DNA of 64,000 nucleotides, taken from Norana najaformis (Eukaryota; Annelida; Clitellata; Crassiclitellata; Hormogastridae). Where the stretch lies: positions 47,619,976-47,683,975 of the forward strand of contig OZ029913.1 of assembly GCA_964023275.1 (NCBI GenBank), written 5' to 3'. The notes under the pieces were generated by a model. It did not search any database and was not told the DNA's origin. It saw only the letters and a list, made by a program, of their open reading frames with translations. Each line of letters opens with the position of its first letter. The first letter of the stretch is position 1. Made by a program: the position numbers and the translations under genes. Shown here one piece after another: positions 23,563 through 34,619 of this stretch.

Positions 23563-24015
23563 AATATGATCATCTGACCCATGCATACCACTTTGTTCCT
23601 CTGGCCTTTGAGACTTTAGGCCCTATCAATGGTTTGGGTATGACCTTTCTCACAGACTTGGGACGTATATTGTCCCTCATATCCGGAGATGGTAGAGAAA
23701 CAGGTTACTTCTTTCAAAGCTTGTCTATAACATTACAGCGTTTCAATGCAGTAACCTTCCACGGTACATTTGTGGTGCCAAATCCAGACAAGGATTAGCC
23801 GCTGCAGAATCCCTCTCTCTTTTTCTCCGGAAATTTTTGAACAACCAAGGTATTATACTTACCTTAGAAATAAAAAAAATAACAATAATAATAATAGTAA
23901 TAATAACAATAATAATAATCATGAATAAAACATTATACATTTAAGTGACATTAACATAAAATCTGAAGTTTTTTAAATCCTTCCATAAAATGTAAAAACA
24001 CTGAGATAGACTCAC

Positions 24016-24100
24016 CTGCAGATTCGAGTGCTTTGGCTAAATGCTGTTCCAACGTTTCCAGCTGCTGCAACCTTGACAACTGTTCATTTGGCTTGGCCAT
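24016..24100 (-). CDS. MED11: MED11 exon 1 (start codon to donor)
   Basis: Minus strand. ATG at 24100-24098 in a good context (GAGATGG); the open frame above it has no other ATG. It encodes MAKPNEQLSRLQQLETLEQH and LAKALESA plus the first base of a glycine codon, ending at the consensus donor GCAG|GTGAGT. The pattern NE-x-L...LE-x-(L/I)E...L-x-x-AG matches the amino end of metazoan MED11. Phase 1 joins exactly to exon 2 at 2725. The 5' untranslated region and promoter should lie just right of 24100; no TATA box is obvious. Confidence 0.9.
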
Positions 24101-24955
24101 CTCTCCTTGTCTATTCAACAGAACACATATAATTTTCACAGTAAAACAGCTTTAAACGAAAAACTTATTACAACTAAACCAACATGGAGACAATACATAT
24201 TAGATGCATTCAATAGATGACCTCCCAAAAAGACCTGTGATATCTTCATTATGACCTATACATCACCTGTCACCAAGGCAGAAACGTTCCAGCACACGAT
24301 GCAGTTCCCTATGCTGGAAATGATCAAACTGTATCAACTCTGAAGCAGAAACTCCGAGATTTGCAGGCCTCTCAGTTCTATGATGTAGTTTAGACTAGAA
24401 TGGATAGGAAGTCACCAGGTAAAACCAAAACACCTAAGCAGGATGAACAATATAGTTTCCAGTACCTATGCCTGCTAAAAAAATGGCTGGGCACATGATA
24501 GAAGCAGTAAAATATTTACGACTGTAGTGATTCTGCTATTTTTTGCATTAAATCATTTATAATCGTGTTGACTAACTGTGTTTATATACACAAATATATA
24601 TTATAAATAAATATGTATAGTATAGCTGTGTGTCAAGTGAAGCAATATTAGATATATACATACATAAGAAATGTAAAATGCTAACTTATGTTGTCATGAA
24701 AATGACTTTGGCACACCTGCCTAGTGGCACTTGTTTGTGACATCAGTGGCAATGGGCCTTGTGATGCTTACTAAAGTGGTTGGAAGCTAGGGACCAGCAG
24801 TCATCCTATGTAAATAAATGCACCGTTCATTAGGGCAGTAAATAGTCTACAATTTTCCACTGGTCAGTTATACAGAAAGGGTATGGTTGTGGAGATACTA
24901 GAACTGAAAATCAGTGATTTTCTCATGTTACTTGCTAGTTAATGATTGTCATAGC
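24101..24955. other. MED11 upstream region, nothing else recognised
   Basis: AT-rich DNA without recognisable coding content. By position it should contain the MED11 promoter, but no core element can be pointed to with confidence. Confidence 0.4.
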
Positions 24956-25700
24956 CAGTAAAGGTTAGGTAACACATGGGATTTTCAGAGTCGGACTCAG
25001 GTAAAGACCTTGAGGGTTTTGATACAACCATTAATAGGGACTAAAAGTTCTAGTACCATTATTGGCATTCATGATACTAGTGATAAACTGGACTTTCCCA
25101 GTGAATCTGAGAACGAAATTTGGGGTGGTAGTGCTGCATCGGCTAGGCTGGGCTTTGATATCGTGTCAGCCTACGTGACAAAAATTGTTTTGAAGCTATT
25201 GCAGAATGCGTCAGTCTGCTTGTTCACACTAACAAGTTGACTGTGGGTGAAATATTTTCACACTTTTTCACTCAACTTTCTGGATCACATTGTTAATGAA
25301 ACAAATCATTTTGCCAATGAATGCCTTGCAAACAAAGACCTGAGACAGCATACATGAGTCAACAGTTGAACTGACATACCACAGGTAGGTAATTGGGAAT
25401 TCTTGGCCCTTACCCTCATAAGGGAACTTGTCAAAATGCTCAGTTATAAACATTACTAGGCGACCAACATCCCAGAGTGCTGGGCCTGTGATCCATCATG
25501 ATTCTGTTGATTCTGTGTTATTTTCACCTCAGTAAAAATGCCATCTGCTTGCCTTCTGACCATCCAGCCTATGACCATCTGTACAAAGTTTGACCTATCC
25601 TCACATACCTCATTGCCACCTGGAAAACTGCATACATTCAAAACTGTTGAGTGTAGATGACAGTATGGCGGCATTCAAAGGTTCAATGAATTTACATGTA
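24955..25700 (+). pseudogene. piggyBac transposase relic
   Basis: Scattered plus-strand frames: an acidic amino end (FSESDSGKDLEGFD), then HIVNETNHFANECL, and SVDDSMAAFKGSMNL at 25658-25705, which is the piggyBac signature usually read as SVDESM-x-x-FKG, holding a catalytic Asp. The order is right but spacing is shortened and frames change often. The longer copy at 57258-59037 has SVDESMVGFKGR. Ends and TTAA flanks were not found. Confidence 0.75.
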
Positions 25701-25764
25701 TGTAAACTTTTCAAGAAAACTTACCTTGCTCTATCTAACCCGCTGCCTTCCCACTTCTTTCAAC

Positions 25765-26340
25765 CTAAACACAATCCAACATAACAAATCCTCTGTCCCC
25801 TTCTTTCTCTGGTCTTCCGGCAACCAGAATTTGTTCTTCCGATTGCATCTTTGGACAATCCCTCTGGCTTGATGCAGTGCACATGAATACAATACAACTA
25901 AAATTTGTTAATGCCCTCCTTACAAAGTTCAGAAGTGCACTTGAAGCCAGGTTATGCAAAGTATTAAGAACCATAAGCAGACTGGAAGAGGTAAGTTTTA
26001 AGTTTAGAGCGAAAGACAGCCTCATTAGGAGGTCACGAACATAAGGAGGCAGAGAGTTCCAGATGGAGGGACCAGCAGCTGAGAATGAACGCCGGCCAAA
26101 GATGAGACGTGTGCGAGGAACAACATATTTTCCAGCAGATGCTGACCGAAGAAAGGATCGGCCTTTAACAGAGTTACAAGGTGTAACCATGGATGATAAA
26201 TAGGATGGCAGATGATTTGAATGTGCTTTGAACATGAAGAGAGCCAGCTTGAAGCGGATACGCTCACATACTGGAAGCCAGTGTAGAGAACAAAGGGCAG
26301 GAGTGATGTGATCTTGGTACATGGCATTTAACCCACTCGC
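25765..26340 (-). mobile_element. L2/CR1-like LINE C-terminal fragment
   Basis: Minus strand. DHITPALCSLHWLPVCERIRFKL, then SSMVTPCNS, LRSASAGKYVVPRTR, RSFSAAGPSIWNSLPPYVRDL. This is the conserved block after the RT. A 3' untranslated region follows to about 25765. The RT itself is absent. Confidence 0.85.
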
Positions 26341-26755
26341 CGGGAGTGAGTGGGTAGCTGCTACCAGGCGGCTGGAGCTTGGATCCAGATTCAGTGTCCT
26401 ACGGCCATGCGCATTTGGAAAACCCACCTTGCTGGTTGGAGATCTAACTTAAGAGCGTATTAAGCGGTGGGAACTCACAGGCTCCAGCGGTAGAAGATTC
26501 ACAACTCTTCTGAGGTCTAATGCCATATTGGGCAAACTGGTGAAGGAGTTTCTCATTACAACAACTTCCCCATATAGCACCTACCAGTTAAGCGTACTTG
26601 CTGCGGAATCAACCAAAACAGGGCTTTCACGCTTCCAAATCTTCACGCAGGCACGTCCGTGGAGGTGGCAAACGACCTCCCCCAATTAAAAGAACACACT
26701 TGCCATCGGAACATTTAGTGTTACATTGCCTCTATTTATTGTTTCGGCCAACGAC

Positions 26756-27222
26756 ATGGCGGCTGACATGCACTTCGAAATCCGGGTGTACGAGGAGACT
26801 GCTATGAGCAAATATCACCGAGCTGGGTTAATGGACAGACCGCACTGGGTCGTTGGGGCTATAATGTTACAGCTCCTACGCCCAAGCGTTTGGCTGAAGT
26901 GCTTCAAGCATTCCTGGATTACGAGGATGAGATCATTTACAGACCCTCTCATGTGACTGCCAGCCTGGATGAGAATACAGCATTTCCGTTGATTGCTTTG
27001 AGGTACCCATGTGTGAGCACTTTCAATCCACCATACATACTTTCAGTAGGCCTGGCTTCTGGAGATTCAGCTGGATATTACAACCACGAGGTTAAATTTA
27101 CTATTAGACCAGATGGACTAACTAGTGCCTGTTTCACAAGCAACACTTTCAATGGAAGTTTTTATTTTAGCTGTATTTTCACATGTCGATCCGTCGAGAT
27201 GTTAGAGTCTTGGTGTGTTTGA
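26756..27222 (+). pseudogene. Relic gene of a presumed virus-like or Polinton-like element
   Basis: Two overlapping frames separated by one frameshift near 26880. The first starts at ATG 26756 (MAADMHFEIRVYEETAMSKY), the second ends at 27222 with RPSHVTASLDENTAFPLIAL, TFNPPYILSVGLASGD and FNGSFYFSCIFTC. It would be a beta-rich protein of about 155 residues, plausibly a small structural protein. I associate this type of protein with dispersed virus-like elements of invertebrates from memory of sequence style, not from a search. The neighbour at 27340-28701 fits the same idea. Confidence 0.45.
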
Positions 27223-27525
27223 TGCATACTCATACTGGAATTACTCCTGCTGAGACACTCATTGCTCCACTGGTAGAGAAACTTTGGCCATGTCACTGTA
27301 TCCACCTCTCATCGATCCTGCCTTTCCAAATGAGATGACGCCGTCACACCACAGACATTCCGCCAACAGAAAATCGGCAAGCTCAAAACCTTTCTGAGAT
27401 CAGAGGTGGAAGCCCAGGGCTGTCTTCACAAGAAGTATCATAGAGCAGCTAATGCAGCCAGTGGTGCATCAGCCGTCCTTGCATTCATCGGTCTTGGGAT
27501 GTGTGTTTGAGGTGCAGCCGTGCTG

Positions 27526-28428
27526 ACGACTAGGGTTGGACCAGTACCCGATCGCATATAAACATTTCATACCCGGTTTTAGATATGAATATTCATGAGT
27601 AATGACATCGTGTCAGTGATTGGTTGCTAGTCTTTGTTATTAAATATTCTTTGTCAATAACGTCATTGCTGTTGAATTTCAGACCAAAGGAAAATGAATG
27701 TATCGCAAATAATGTCATGTAATTGAAATTACAGGTTTGCTTCTTGAATTTATCAAAATTAAAATTTATTTTGCCAAATTAGGAGTTTTATTTTATTTAC
27801 ATATTTGATATTATAGACATACATTATACAATTAGGTATGAAGCCTTTCAACTACAATGTGGGACTGTGGTGCGCTGGGTAAGACACTGGATCACTGCTG
27901 ACTATGGAATAGAAGATTCCAGGTTCGACTCCAGGAGGGTTCAAATTTTGTTCTTTGCATCGTTTCAAAATCTTCTTCCCTTTAGCACATGATCTTTGAC
28001 AACTGTATACAACGCTTTGATTCGTGTTTTCTGCATTTCATAAATAATATGCACAGCCTCTACTCTATGGAAAGCTCATTAATTCATTAATGTAAATTCA
28101 ACGCATTTATTCAGTCTTCCTCCAAATCTTACATAAGTTCTCAGAGAGCAGAGACTTTTTTCTAAGAAGCAAAACTTATTTCAATTAGGCCTACGTGTTT
28201 TTTTTTATGATATATTGATTTTCAAACATCAAGTCTTGAATCAAAGACCAGTATTACACTAGAGATTCCATAGTTTCAAATCAACAGCCGTGACATCATT
28301 ACTTATGAATAATTATTATCAGACCCTAGCGTCGAATCAATACCAAACTTCATTACTCATGGATATTCATATCTGAAACCGGGTATGAAATGGTAATATG
28401 CTACCCAGTCTGATCCTTGAGGGTTTCA
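27526..28428. mobile_element. Non-autonomous hAT-like element with 8-bp target duplication
   Basis: Flanked by CCGTGCTG at 27518-27525 and 28429-28436. Removing the insert and one repeat restores an uninterrupted codon series across the host frame (GAAVL then ATLHDIADV), which supports the boundaries. Inside, the ends are inverted repeats: catttcatacccggtttt near 27566 corresponds to the reverse complement of the segment near 28380, with agatatgaatattcatgagtaatg further in. No transposase is present. The 8-bp duplication points to hAT. It contains a tRNA-like segment. Confidence 0.78.
27860..27942 (+). ncRNA. tRNA-like segment with RNA polymerase III A and B boxes
   Basis: A-box-like TGGTGCGCTGG at 27868-27878 and a perfect B box GGTTCGACTCC at 27922-27932, 54 bp apart. 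The T-arm can form with one mismatch around the TTCGACT loop. The acceptor arm is poor, so it is likely a SINE head or a decayed tRNA rather than a working tRNA. Confidence 0.6.
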
Positions 28429-28701
28429 CCGTGCTGGCCACCCTGCATGATATAGCTGACGTCGCCATCAGCCTGAGATGCTGTGCAAGCACTTCATGCA
28501 TTCGCCAGCAGCAAGCTCAACACTATTCACAGTCACATCTCGAAAGTGTTGGAAGACACCATGATCAGTGATGATGAGTACAAGCTGATCCTCGACGAGG
28601 TTGAAAAGTACCGGGCCATGAAAGAGGAGAACTGGCACAAGTCCATTGGTACGTCTGTGATGGACGAAAAGACAAAAAACAAGCTGGTCAAGCGTGGCTG
28701 A

Positions 28702-28799
28702 GAGGAACCCCATGGGGTGTTGATGAAAAGGCTTGCGGCGCCAGAATCACGTTTAGCCTGACTTGCGTCTGTATTGTGAGAGCTACGCAAAACGTGGTC
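28702..28799. other. Short spacer before the minisatellite
   Basis: Nothing recognised. Confidence 0.3.
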
Positions 28800-29145
28800 G
28801 AACCCTCGGCCCCGCCGCCCTATGAGTTGGATTAATGTGCTGCGTCAGCACCACGTGTGGTTGAGTCGAGTGCAGACTGCGCTCCACCCCAGCTGGGTAA
28901 TCAAATGCAGACTGCTCTCAAACCCCCAGCTCAGTCATGGAGTGCTGAATGCACACAAACCCCGGTCGAGTCATTGAGTGCAGACTGCGCTCCAACCCCC
29001 GGCTGAGTCATCAAGTGCAGACTGCGCTCAAGCCTTGCCATGCTCGGGCAGCAGCTTGGCGGGGTCATTGGTGCTAACTGCGCTCAAACCCCCCGACAGC
29101 GCGGCGGGGTCATCGGTTGAAGACTGCGCTCAACCCCCCATTTTG
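28800..29145. repeat. Minisatellite with the core gtgcagactgcgctc
   Basis: The core gtgcagactgcgctc or close variants recurs at about 28870, 28909, 28977, 29018, 29070 and 29120, each followed by C-rich aaccccc and, often, gagtcat. Spacing is 39-68 bp, so units are uneven. It directly follows the relic gene ending at 28701 and may be a terminal or subterminal array of that element. Confidence 0.7.
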
Positions 29146-29500
29146 TATACTACTGTTTGTTTTTGGACTCATTTCCTTGGATTTAATTGTTTTCTAGTGT
29201 TTCTCCTAAGTGATTTACTTGTGACTGTATTAGTTTTGGAGGCTGGGTCTTGCAGGTGTGAGTTTTGCCGCCCACTGTTTCCTCTTTTGGCTTGGATTTC
29301 ATCTTGAAATGAGGATTATTTCCACACTGCCTTCTAAGGAACCTGTCCCACTCAAATATCAACGGCAAGAGCTGCATGTCATTAGGGGAGGCCCTTGTCA
29401 CGTGTATATTCAACAGATTCAAAAATGTTTTCATCTCTCATCGTCATATTTTGGTTCAGTAAAAACAGTACACCAGTTTTGACTACGTTTGCCAAGGCAA
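29146..29500. other. Nothing recognised
   Basis: No supported gene or repeat. Confidence 0.3.
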
Positions 29501-30739
29501 TTTGCTGCTCTTGAAAATTACCTCCAGGAAACATCCTGGGACTTTATTACAGGCTGCCCATCCATAGATGTTTCTTTCAACACTTCCTATTCCTATATTC
29601 CTTCAATAATTGATCACTTTTCCTGTTAAAAATCATTACACTTAAAAGCAAAGATTCCCTTTTAAGACCCCGGTTATCAACTGCTTCATACACAAATGGA
29701 ACAAACTTTTTGAGTAAAATAAGTTCAAGGCTGCATCTGCCCTGGCTAACAGAATTAATTGTCATGTTACATGTAAGAATGCCTCTGTTTTTGAGAGATC
29801 TAAATGCGGTACAAGGGAGACGTGGTCTGAGCTCAACCAGCTTTGGGGCGCCTCTAAGAATATCCCATACTCTGAATGTGGCATCACTGCTGAGACCTTG
29901 AATCAGTATTACAGGGACAAGTCAACTGATGTACAATATACCACTTCCCGCTTAAATCTACAATGGTAGTTAGGACCCATGATGTTTTTGATGAATTTAT
30001 AATTTTCAAACTGCTTGATTCAGCTAGGTATATAGCCACAGGGCTTGATGGGATACATGTGGCTTCTGAGAGCCTCTGCGCTCATCCTGTCTAATCACCT
30101 CACTTTTCTCCTTAACCACTCCATCTTTAGATCACATGTTCCACCACAGTGGAAAAATAGCATCATCACCTATTCCCAAGGTTCTGAACCCGATCTCGTG
30201 TAGCAATTTCCGCCCAATATCTGTAACATCAATTCTCTCACAGCTACTTGAAAAACTTATTGTTCAAAGATTCTTCTATCCCATGCTTACTCTACACTCT
30301 CTCAATCATGACTTCGTTGACCAGTTTGCATTCCAACCTACTGGCTCCACTTCTGCAGCTCTTATTTCTCTTACTCACCATATGTCTGAACTGCTCACTT
30401 CTTTCCAATATATCCATCTCATATCTCGACTTCTCTAAGGCCCGTGATACAGTAAGACAATTAACCAGAATGAGAAATCAGCAAATAATTTTACCTAACA
30501 TGATTCTTGGCTTAACCAGGGTACCAGAGATGACAATATTGGGTGTTACCCTATCAAGCACGTTAAGTTTTGATTCTCACGTTGATCGGATCCACAGTCA
30601 GGCAGGCCAGTCTTTGTACACCATACGAATTCTTGTAGTACATAGCCTCACTGGTCCTCAGCTCCACGACGTTGTCTGAGCCACAACACTGGCCAGGACA
30701 CTGTACACCTCTTCTGCATGGTGGGGCTATGGGTACGAG

Positions 30740-31150
30740 TCAGAATTAAGAACTCACACCAAACGATGTGAAATTTTACCTGGTGATAGCTTCCAACTTA
30801 AGTAGTCGAACATGCCTACTCCTGTCTTCTGGAAACAATCCTGTGATTTTCTACTATTTTTTAAAGTTTCAACTTTAATGCATACCAGACGACTGGCAGC
30901 CATGTGTAATCCAATGTCTGTCAAGTTGGTGGTCATATTCATATTTACATTAGACTTTCATATTCCCATTCGACACAAAGGTAATGAACATATTAGCAAT
31001 GAAAGTTCATGAGCAACTGACATACTCTTCCTCATATCAAACCAAAGCGCATCAAGCACCATACTCCTCACCCCTATTACTATCAAAAACAACCACACCA
31101 TATCCACATCATTTCTATAATAAACACCCATACCTCCAACACTCATTCTA
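30740..31150 (+). repeat. Left inverted arm of the first inverted-repeat element
   Basis: Contains tgtctgtcaagttggtgg and tcatattcatatttac, followed by agactttcatattcccattc. Each is matched in reverse complement at 34620-34980. Confidence 0.75.
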
Positions 31151-32154
31151 AGGCTGGCGGTTGCAAGGTGGCACATGTGCCATTACAAGAACATAATTTT
31201 TCCAGGGCTACCTCCCTTTCGGCTACCACATATCCAGATAGCGCAATTGTGGTGCATTCTTGGCATACAGTCATAGTTGGGTCACTCTGCGTTTCTGGGA
31301 CACAATCACACTGGATAGTACATATGTGGCACATTTCTGGGACAGTCGCAATGGATAGCACATATGTGGCGTGTTTCTGGCACACAGTCATGCCGATATG
31401 GATCGCACAGGATCGAACAAGATACGCCTGTGCGAACAGCTGCACAGAAAGTGCCCAGACTCTGGAAAACATGATACACTGCACGTCCATTGAGGAGCCT
31501 CGTGCAAAGCAGAGAAGGACTCGTTCCAAATGCACGAACTGCATGCGGCTCTTGTCCAGGCGCTAGAAAAGAATGCGCCAATCTCAGCCCCACAGGACCT
31601 TCCAAGTCCATTTGTCCCAGGCCCAGCAGGAGGAATGACACTTGCGGTTAGATGCTCTGTAGACCTACAAAGAAAAAGTAGCACCTTGGGTGCAGCCAGG
31701 GAACCATCCGGCAGGAGCGCAGAGCATCAGAAAAAGGACAACTTGTTGTGGCACCTCATCTCTCCACTACCGAGCGAATACTATGCACGTACCGCAGTAC
31801 ATAAAAAGCGCAAAGGGTAAATGAACCTTGGGACAGTCTGTAGCTGAAGGAAATCCAGTTGGAGAAATGTAGCCCAACATTGGGTGAGCCCCCAGTTCTG
31901 CAAGACCTTTCGCACTTCAATCGCCTCCAAAACCTTGCGGAAGCCCAGGTTGTCCAGAAAGGTAGATATAGGTAGCTCAAGAAAATCTAATGGGACAAAC
32001 GATAGCCCGAAGCATACGGAGCTACCAAACACACCAGAGTGACAATGCCATGTCCCAAATGCACAAACCATGTTCTGCAGAGCGCCTCCAAAGTTACTGT
32101 TTTTGGATCCCATCAACGAAAACGGCTAGCCTACTAATGACACAGAAAGCGTAA
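31151..32154. other. Interior of the inverted-repeat element with short tandem repeats
   Basis: A unit containing tttctggGACA and atagtacatatgtggc recurs about three times at 31290-31395. Open frames on both strands (for example 31168-31566 plus) show no known domain. Nothing can be assigned. Confidence 0.45.
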
Positions 32155-33715
32155 TCGTAAATTTGTAAAGTGCTGCTTCAAGGTAGCCTCATCAGAGGTG
32201 CTCCAGGCCCATCCCAGAACTGGGGAATAATACAGTCTTCAATCGCTTAAAGAAGAGGGAGGGGCAGAAGGACAGAAGCTCCCATCAAAGGTTGGCAGGT
32301 AAGTCATTCCAAGAGCTAGGGCCAGCAAAAGCAAACTGGGGCGCTGAGCTGTGGCAGTTCGAGCTAAAGGGACGGCAAGATCGCCCTGAATCAACGAACG
32401 CAGTAGTCTGCAGCCAGGAATAGAAGAAAGAGGGATGCAGAGCTCCCTTAGATATAACGGAGCACAGCCAACAAGACAGTTTCACACAAGGGTCAAGATT
32501 TTGAAAAGGATACGCTCTCGTATTGGGAGCCAATGCTATTGTTCCAGCATAAATGAAGAAATGTGGCCGAACTTAGGAATGCTACCAATCAGGAGAGCCG
32601 CAACGTTCAAGACAGACTGGAGTCGTGCATTGTAGCAGGATCCTAGGCCTATGAGGACGGCATTGCCAGAATCAATTCTTGAGCAGATGAATGCGTGGAC
32701 CAGGGTAGTTGTGGCCTGGGTCGTGAGGGAGCGTCAGATGGTGCGAATTTGCCGTATATAATAAAAGCAAGAGCGACAGACGTTCTTTGTGTGCTCCCAC
32801 AGTGTGAGCTCTTGGTCCAGAGTCACTCCCAGGTTGCGTACTGAAGAGGAAAAGGAGACATGGGGAAAAGATAAAGATAAGCTCATCTTATCAATCTTTG
32901 CAAACTGGACAGAACTGCCGAGCCAGATAAATTGGGTCTTGTTAGGATTTAGGCGAAGGCGATTAGATTTCAGCCAATCCTCAAGAATCGCCGATGCCTC
33001 AAGTACCCTCCGAACCAGTGAAACCGCCTCAGCAGCCAGGTCATGGGTGTAAGCCTGGGTGTCGTCAGCATATTAGTGGGACACCACCCCCATCGAGGAC
33101 TGGATGAGACTAAGGTCAGATGTATAGAGAAAGAATAAGAGAGGAGCCAAGACTGAGCCCTGTGGAAGATCCATTGTTACTGGGGACCACCTGGAGCGTG
33201 TAGAGCCAAAAATGACAGATTGAGAGTGGCCTGATAAAAATGAGAACCAAGAGAGAGCAGGGTCAGAGATGCCGAATGACCTCTCAAGGCACTTCAAGAG
33301 AATACTGTGATCAACAGTGTGAAAGGCAGCACTAATATCAAAGAGGGCGAGAAGGGTCACATGCCCCCGGTCGAAAGCCCATAAAGTAGCCGAGAGGATG
33401 CAGGCAATACCTGATTCAGTTAAGTGGGATCTTCGGAAGCCCAATTGTTGGCTAGGTAGGAGGGAGTTAGCCTCAAGGTATTGCAAAAGTTGCACTGACA
33501 AGTGTTTTTCAACCAATTTTGATAGGAAGGAAAAATTTGAGATGGGCCAATAGTTGGACATAACAGTTATGTTTAAGCCAGGGCATTTGAGGGAAGGAAA
33601 AACAATGGCCCATTTCTGAGAGGTTGAGAGGAAACCCTCGTCCAAGAAAGCATTACACAATAAGTGTAAGAAAGGTAGTAAAACATCCACAAATTCCTTT
33701 AGAAGAAACGCCCGT
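32155..33715 (-). mobile_element. L2-like LINE copy inside the inverted-repeat element
   Basis: Minus strand, from RT fingers (MDVLLPFLHLLCNAFLDEGF, LLALFDISAAFHTVDHSILL) through LPQGSVLAPLLFFLYTSDL, YADDTQAY (just after a stop at 33074) and KSNRLRLNPNKTQ to the C-terminus. Tail: a short cgtaatcgtaaa at 32149-32160. It is very close to 8890-11185 and carries the same stop codons before HWLPIRERI and NCLVGC. 5'-truncated at about 33715, exactly in KEFVDVLLPFL. Confidence 0.87.
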
Positions 33716-34619
33716 CAACAGCTGGTTTCTGTGGAAGAAGATTGGCAGAATTGGTGAGCCAGAGGCTCTAGCAAAAGCCCTTCTATGTTGCCGCATTGGA
33801 ACAGAAAGGACTACATTGCAGAAGAAAAAATATCGTCTGGTTATGATCTCTTTCGTGCCACACCCACAGAGGAAAAAAACGAGGCTTCGGTCTGCCCCGT
33901 GCTCCAAGCAACCTGGATAGTCGGCTACAACTCTACTACCTTAACTCCACTCAGTATACAGTACAAGATGGCCTTGTTACAGTTCATGGCATATAGCTTT
34001 TCCTTGCCCTGTCTCGAAATGTGTCCCAATATCTTTGTGCCATGTGTTTCCAGGGCGGTAGCACAGTTTCACAGATCCAAATGCTCCATCTATGACCATT
34101 CCCGTCGGCATGCGAATGTGTCAAAGGCTTCTCACACTTTGCAAAACTTGCTAAGTGTGAGCAAAGTTCAAACCAAGTAGGAACAAAGTAGTAACAAAGC
34201 AAGAGCAAAGCCGAAATACCTGAACAGCTAAACCTGGCTAGCGAAATAGGACATTTTTGGAAAAAGCTCTGCACAGCTGTCAGACAATGGAGCTACAGCA
34301 ATACACCAATGTATGTCCCACATTTCCCATTCCACAAGTTTCACAAAGCGCAAAAATCCTATGACAGATTAGTCACCCTATAAGCGAAGAAGATAAATTT
34401 ATGAACTCTCTGGCTAAATTCCAATCTATAAAAAGGTATAACTGAAATCATATACCTGATTATCAGGTAAGTATTTTATGAGGGCCAATTGTAGTGTATA
34501 ACAGAATTGTGGCTGGGAATCACGACTTGAGTGCTGAGCTGCTCCATGGGTCCCAAACACCACAACAGAAAATCGGGTGGTCACAAACCGCTAGATTGCA
34601 TCTACTTCACTTTTGCTCG
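33716..34619. other. Interior of the inverted-repeat element, unassigned
   Basis: A plus-strand frame of 131 codons at 33785-34180 and a minus frame at 33984-34274 are open but have no recognised motif. They may be the remains of the element's own gene. Confidence 0.35.

Larger units (their letters stand above)
20490..23925 (+). mobile_element. Near full-length LINE with restriction-like endonuclease, in an (ATA)n tract
   Basis: One plus-strand element with 5' leader (20490-20870), N-terminal zinc finger, RT and a C-terminal PD-(D/E)XK endonuclease, in the layout of R2/R4/NeSL-type elements. It begins directly after the (ATA)n tail of the preceding LINE and ends in (AAT)n at 23880-23925. The coding region is broken in three places only (about 21630, a 14-bp duplication near 22100, and about 23560). 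Confidence 0.87.
2726..24015 (-). other. MED11: MED11 intron 1, about 21.3 kb, filled with transposons
   Basis: The interval is bounded by a consensus donor (GCAG|GTGAGT, minus strand, at 24016/24015) and the acceptor at 2727-2726. Phase, order and orientation of the flanking exons agree. It contains at least eight LINE insertions, a Tigger element and a REL-endonuclease LINE, described separately. No other convincing exon of a host gene is seen inside, except possibly the unrecognised frame at 14340-15346. Confidence 0.85.
27340..28701 (+). pseudogene. Relic gene with glycine-rich membrane segment, split by a hAT-like insert
   Basis: Plus strand, in pieces. 27340-27525 reads FRQQKIGKLKTFLRSEVEAQ, then ASAVLAFIGLGMCV and GAAVL; the insert 27526-28428 follows. 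Reading resumes in the same frame as ATLHDIADVAISL, then after a frame change KLNTIHSHISKVLEDTMISD and DEYKLILDEVEKYRAMKEE, stopping near 28701. The layout is a coiled-coil start, a small-residue-rich hydrophobic hairpin and a helical acidic end. The function is unknown; a membrane-active or virion protein is a guess. Confidence 0.5.

Noticed and set aside
27860-27942. Functional tRNA gene
   Set aside because: B box is perfect, but the acceptor arm does not pair well and it sits inside a transposon.
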